A stretch of 64,000 nt of DNA from Chloracidobacterium sp. CP2_5A (GTDB lineage: Bacteria > Acidobacteriota > Blastocatellia > Chloracidobacteriales > Chloracidobacteriaceae): the NCBI GenBank assembly GCA_002254845.1, contig NKPT01000012.1, positions 1 through 64,000 on the forward strand, given 5' to 3'. Positions 62,590 to 64,000 of this stretch are shown here, one piece after another. The translations under genes were made by a program, and so were the position numbers. The stretch's first letter is position 1, and every line of letters begins with the position of its first letter. The notes under the pieces were generated by a model. That model was not told the DNA's origin, did no database searches, and was given only the letters and a program-made list of their open reading frames with translations.

Positions 62590-63447
62590 TCAGCCTTGCA
62601 TCAGCCCCTGCGCTGCAGCCCAGGCTTCAAACGACTGTTCGAGCTCATCGAAGGACGCGATTTCGAAAAGCTCCTCCTGCATGTGGTGGATCTCGACCGG
62701 CGTGTCGGCGACACGCTCAATGTCAAAGGGCGTTTTTCTGACTGCATCGGAAAGCGCGTGCGCAATTTCTCCAACTGACGAGCTAATGCCGGCCCCGTAG
62801 ATTTTCGTCAGGCGCGAATCGCGCTCAGCGCCGGCATGCGCGGTCGGGTTAATGAGGCCGAACTCGACGGTGTACCAGTAGATCCGTCCCAGCTTGACGG
62901 TGTCCTCCGCGTTGCGGGCATTGATGCCGGCTCGCCCGAACTTTTGAAAAAACGAGGCGAAGCGCGGGTTGGCGATCATCGGCAGATGCCCCATGAGGTC
63001 ATGGAACATGTCCGGAGCCGGAGTGTATTCCAGCTCTGTCGGATGCCGCAGAAAGTCGGTGCAGGGAAAAAGCTTCTGCGCCAACAGCAGGAAAAACGTC
63101 GCTTCCGGGACATAGCCCTCCACCCGGACGCACTGCCAGCCAGTACAGGCGCGCAGTCGCTCGCTGAGGTCAGCCAGACGCGGGATGCGCTCGCGCTCGT
63201 AGCCCAGCTTGGCGCGACCTGCGAGATACTCGTCGCAGACTCTTCCGGGAAGGGCCGCCGACTGCCGGTCGTAGAGCGTTCGCCAGGTCTGGTGCTGTAC
63301 AGGCGCGTAAACAGGCGGCTGAATGTCGCGCCCGATCGCGCCTTCCGGCGATGGGCTGGGCGTAATGGGCGGCGAAGGCTTGGCTTTGAAAACAACTTCC
63401 GTGGAGAGCTTCCGGGGAAGCGATTGTAGGGCGACAGCGGCAGGCAT
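62590..63447 (-). CDS. phhA: Phenylalanine 4-monooxygenase (aromatic amino acid hydroxylase)
   Basis: The 285-residue protein is a bacterial-type hydroxylase that turns phenylalanine into tyrosine with a pterin cofactor and iron. The Fe site is APDMFHDLMGHLPM (two His) with Glu in YWYTVEFGLI. RIPRLADLSERLRACTGW, FLRHPTELEYTPAPD and GAGISSSVGEIAHAL are typical. AAGGAG precedes the ATG at 63447. The N-terminal ~45 residues are Pro-rich and variable. An inverted repeat upstream may be regulatory. Confidence 0.95.
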   Translation of the reverse strand: MPAAVALQSLPRKLSTEVVFKAKPSPPITPSPSPEGAIGRDIQPPVYAPVQHQTWRTLYDRQSAALPGRVCDEYLAGRAKLGYERERIPRLADLSERLRACTGWQCVRVEGYVPEATFFLLLAQKLFPCTDFLRHPTELEYTPAPDMFHDLMGHLPMIANPRFASFFQKFGRAGINARNAEDTVKLGRIYWYTVEFGLINPTAHAGAERDSRLTKIYGAGISSSVGEIAHALSDAVRKTPFDIERVADTPVEIHHMQEELFEIASFDELEQSFEAWAAAQGLMQG

Positions 63448-63479
63448 CGTAGCTCTCCTTTTTGTTCAAGATGGCGTTA

Positions 63480-63499
63480 CTACAGAAACGCTACTGTAG
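63480..63499. promoter_or_regulatory. Inverted repeat upstream of phhA
   Basis: CTACAG-AAACGCTA-CTGTAG (6-bp perfect arms, 8-base spacer) lies 33 bases upstream of the phhA start on the minus strand. It could be an operator. No clear sigma-70 boxes are seen around it. Confidence 0.4.
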
Positions 63500-63600
63500 G
63501 GACGCTTGCCAAACGCTACCGAATGGCTCAAGCCAGACCAACAGCCACCTACGGCAAATCGCCCCAACCAATCACACGTTGTCAGCGGCGAAATGTGCCA

Positions 63601-63635
63601 GGAAAGAAAACGCGCCCGCCAGAAGGGCGGGCGCG
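63601..63635 (-). terminator. Rho-independent terminator of the cytochrome c gene
   Basis: On the minus strand a perfect 10-bp stem (CGCGCCCGCC with its complement, 63611-63620 and 63626-63635) with a 5-base loop is followed by TTTTCTTTCC. It lies 45 bases after the cytochrome stop, a standard intrinsic terminator position and direction. Confidence 0.85.
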
Positions 63636-63679
63636 GGAGGTAAGGCTCTGACGCAGCGCCAGGCTGCTTGAGCGCCAGA

Positions 63680-64000
63680 CTACTTGAGCGAGTGGACCCA
63701 GTCGGCAATGGCGACGCGATCGGTCGCGGAAACCTGTGGCATGGGCGGCATCTTGGAGGCGCCGTAAGCTGATGGGTTCTCAATCAGCCCAACAATGTCT
63801 TCCTTGCTGCGATTCTCCTTCTTGGCGATCCCGACGAGCTTCGGGCCTGCCGGTCCCCCTTCGCCATTCTCGCCGTGGCAAACCGCGCAGTTCTTGACAA
63901 AGGCTTCGGGCGCGGGCGCGGCGGCGACCAGCGCCTTTCGGCTGGTGTCCTTTGGCTCAAACGGCTCCTTGAGGAAGCGCGCCCCCTCTTCTTCCTGCGC
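63680..64000 (-). CDS. c-type cytochrome, partial (start beyond window)
   Basis: The frame is open from the window edge to the stop at 63680 (106 residues seen). It encodes a mono-haem class I cytochrome c: NCAVCHGENGEGG (CxxCH haem site), then PKLVGIAKKE, and a distal Met in KMPPMPQ. The last helix reads VAIADWVHSL. The visible N-terminal portion (EEEGARFLKEPFEP, APAPEA) is a linker; the signal peptide or anchor must lie beyond 64000. It probably carries electrons in the periplasm. A terminator follows. Confidence 0.9.
   Translation of the reverse strand, partial: AQEEEGARFLKEPFEPKDTSRKALVAAAPAPEAFVKNCAVCHGENGEGGPAGPKLVGIAKKENRSKEDIVGLIENPSAYGASKMPPMPQVSATDRVAIADWVHSLK

Overview
The window is about 64 kb of GC-rich bacterial chromosome, densely coded on both strands, with no rRNA, tRNA, insertion sequence, prophage or CRISPR array that I could recognise. 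A magnesium chelatase subunit (bchI), a split CrtYc/CrtYd-type lycopene cyclase, and many regulators built from FGE-fold, TPR, WD40, protein kinase and DUF4388 modules together suggest a phototrophic member of the Acidobacteriota, such as Chloracidobacterium. That assignment is an inference; no rRNA is present to confirm it.

Left part (1-12.6 kb): a divergent panC, a zinc-ribbon/FGE-fold membrane protein, a secreted TPR protein and a lone nucleoside-type ABC permease with a hairpin-rich leader lie on the plus strand. Facing them is a minus-strand run (12595 down to 5447): a TlpA-like thioredoxin-fold protein without CxxC, a UbiB/ABC1 kinase, a YyaL-type thioredoxin/glycosidase-fold protein, a methyltransferase, crtYc, crtYd and panE. 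The last three genes overlap by 4 bases each.

Cell-envelope block (12.8-26.8 kb, mostly plus): rseP, then the classic rpmH-rnpA-yidD-yidC-khpB(jag) set, then a lipoprotein-traffic-like group (lipoprotein, LolD-type ATPase, small membrane protein, LolA-like carrier). After a minus-strand DUF58 gene come an O-antigen ligase/polymerase-like protein carrying a PDZ-like insertion, a SurA-type chaperone, and a degenerate-kinase/FGE-fold protein.

Signalling and metabolism (26.8-44.9 kb): tandem TPR-REC-DUF4388 response regulator paralogs, a TatT-like TPR protein, a molybdopterin oxidoreductase, a Ser/Thr kinase with a seven-repeat WD40 propeller, an S4 protein, an enoyl-CoA hydratase, a FlK-like thioesterase translationally coupled to comM, an SGNH lipoprotein, pgk, recF and a TSUP permease. 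Then follows a 376-base gene-poor stretch with tandem repeats and a 13-base perfect complement of the 16S 3' end.

Right part (45-64 kb): holB, E1-beta and E2 of a 2-oxoacid dehydrogenase, a GT39-like membrane protein, an HD-GYP protein fused to what looks like a decayed D12-class adenine methyltransferase fold (the most unusual protein here), a single-domain response regulator, a CoA-transferase family III protein next to a second molybdopterin oxidoreductase, a P4-type acid phosphatase overlapping bchI, thiE, galE, an RNase HI-like protein, a histidine phosphatase, phhA and a partial c-type cytochrome cut by the window edge.

Working links: panC and panE belong to the same CoA-precursor pathway but are not adjacent. 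The rpmH-khpB cluster, SurA, the Lol-like genes and RseP all serve membrane and envelope biogenesis. bchI and crtYc/crtYd point to photosynthetic pigment synthesis. No origin of replication was seen near rpmH or recF.
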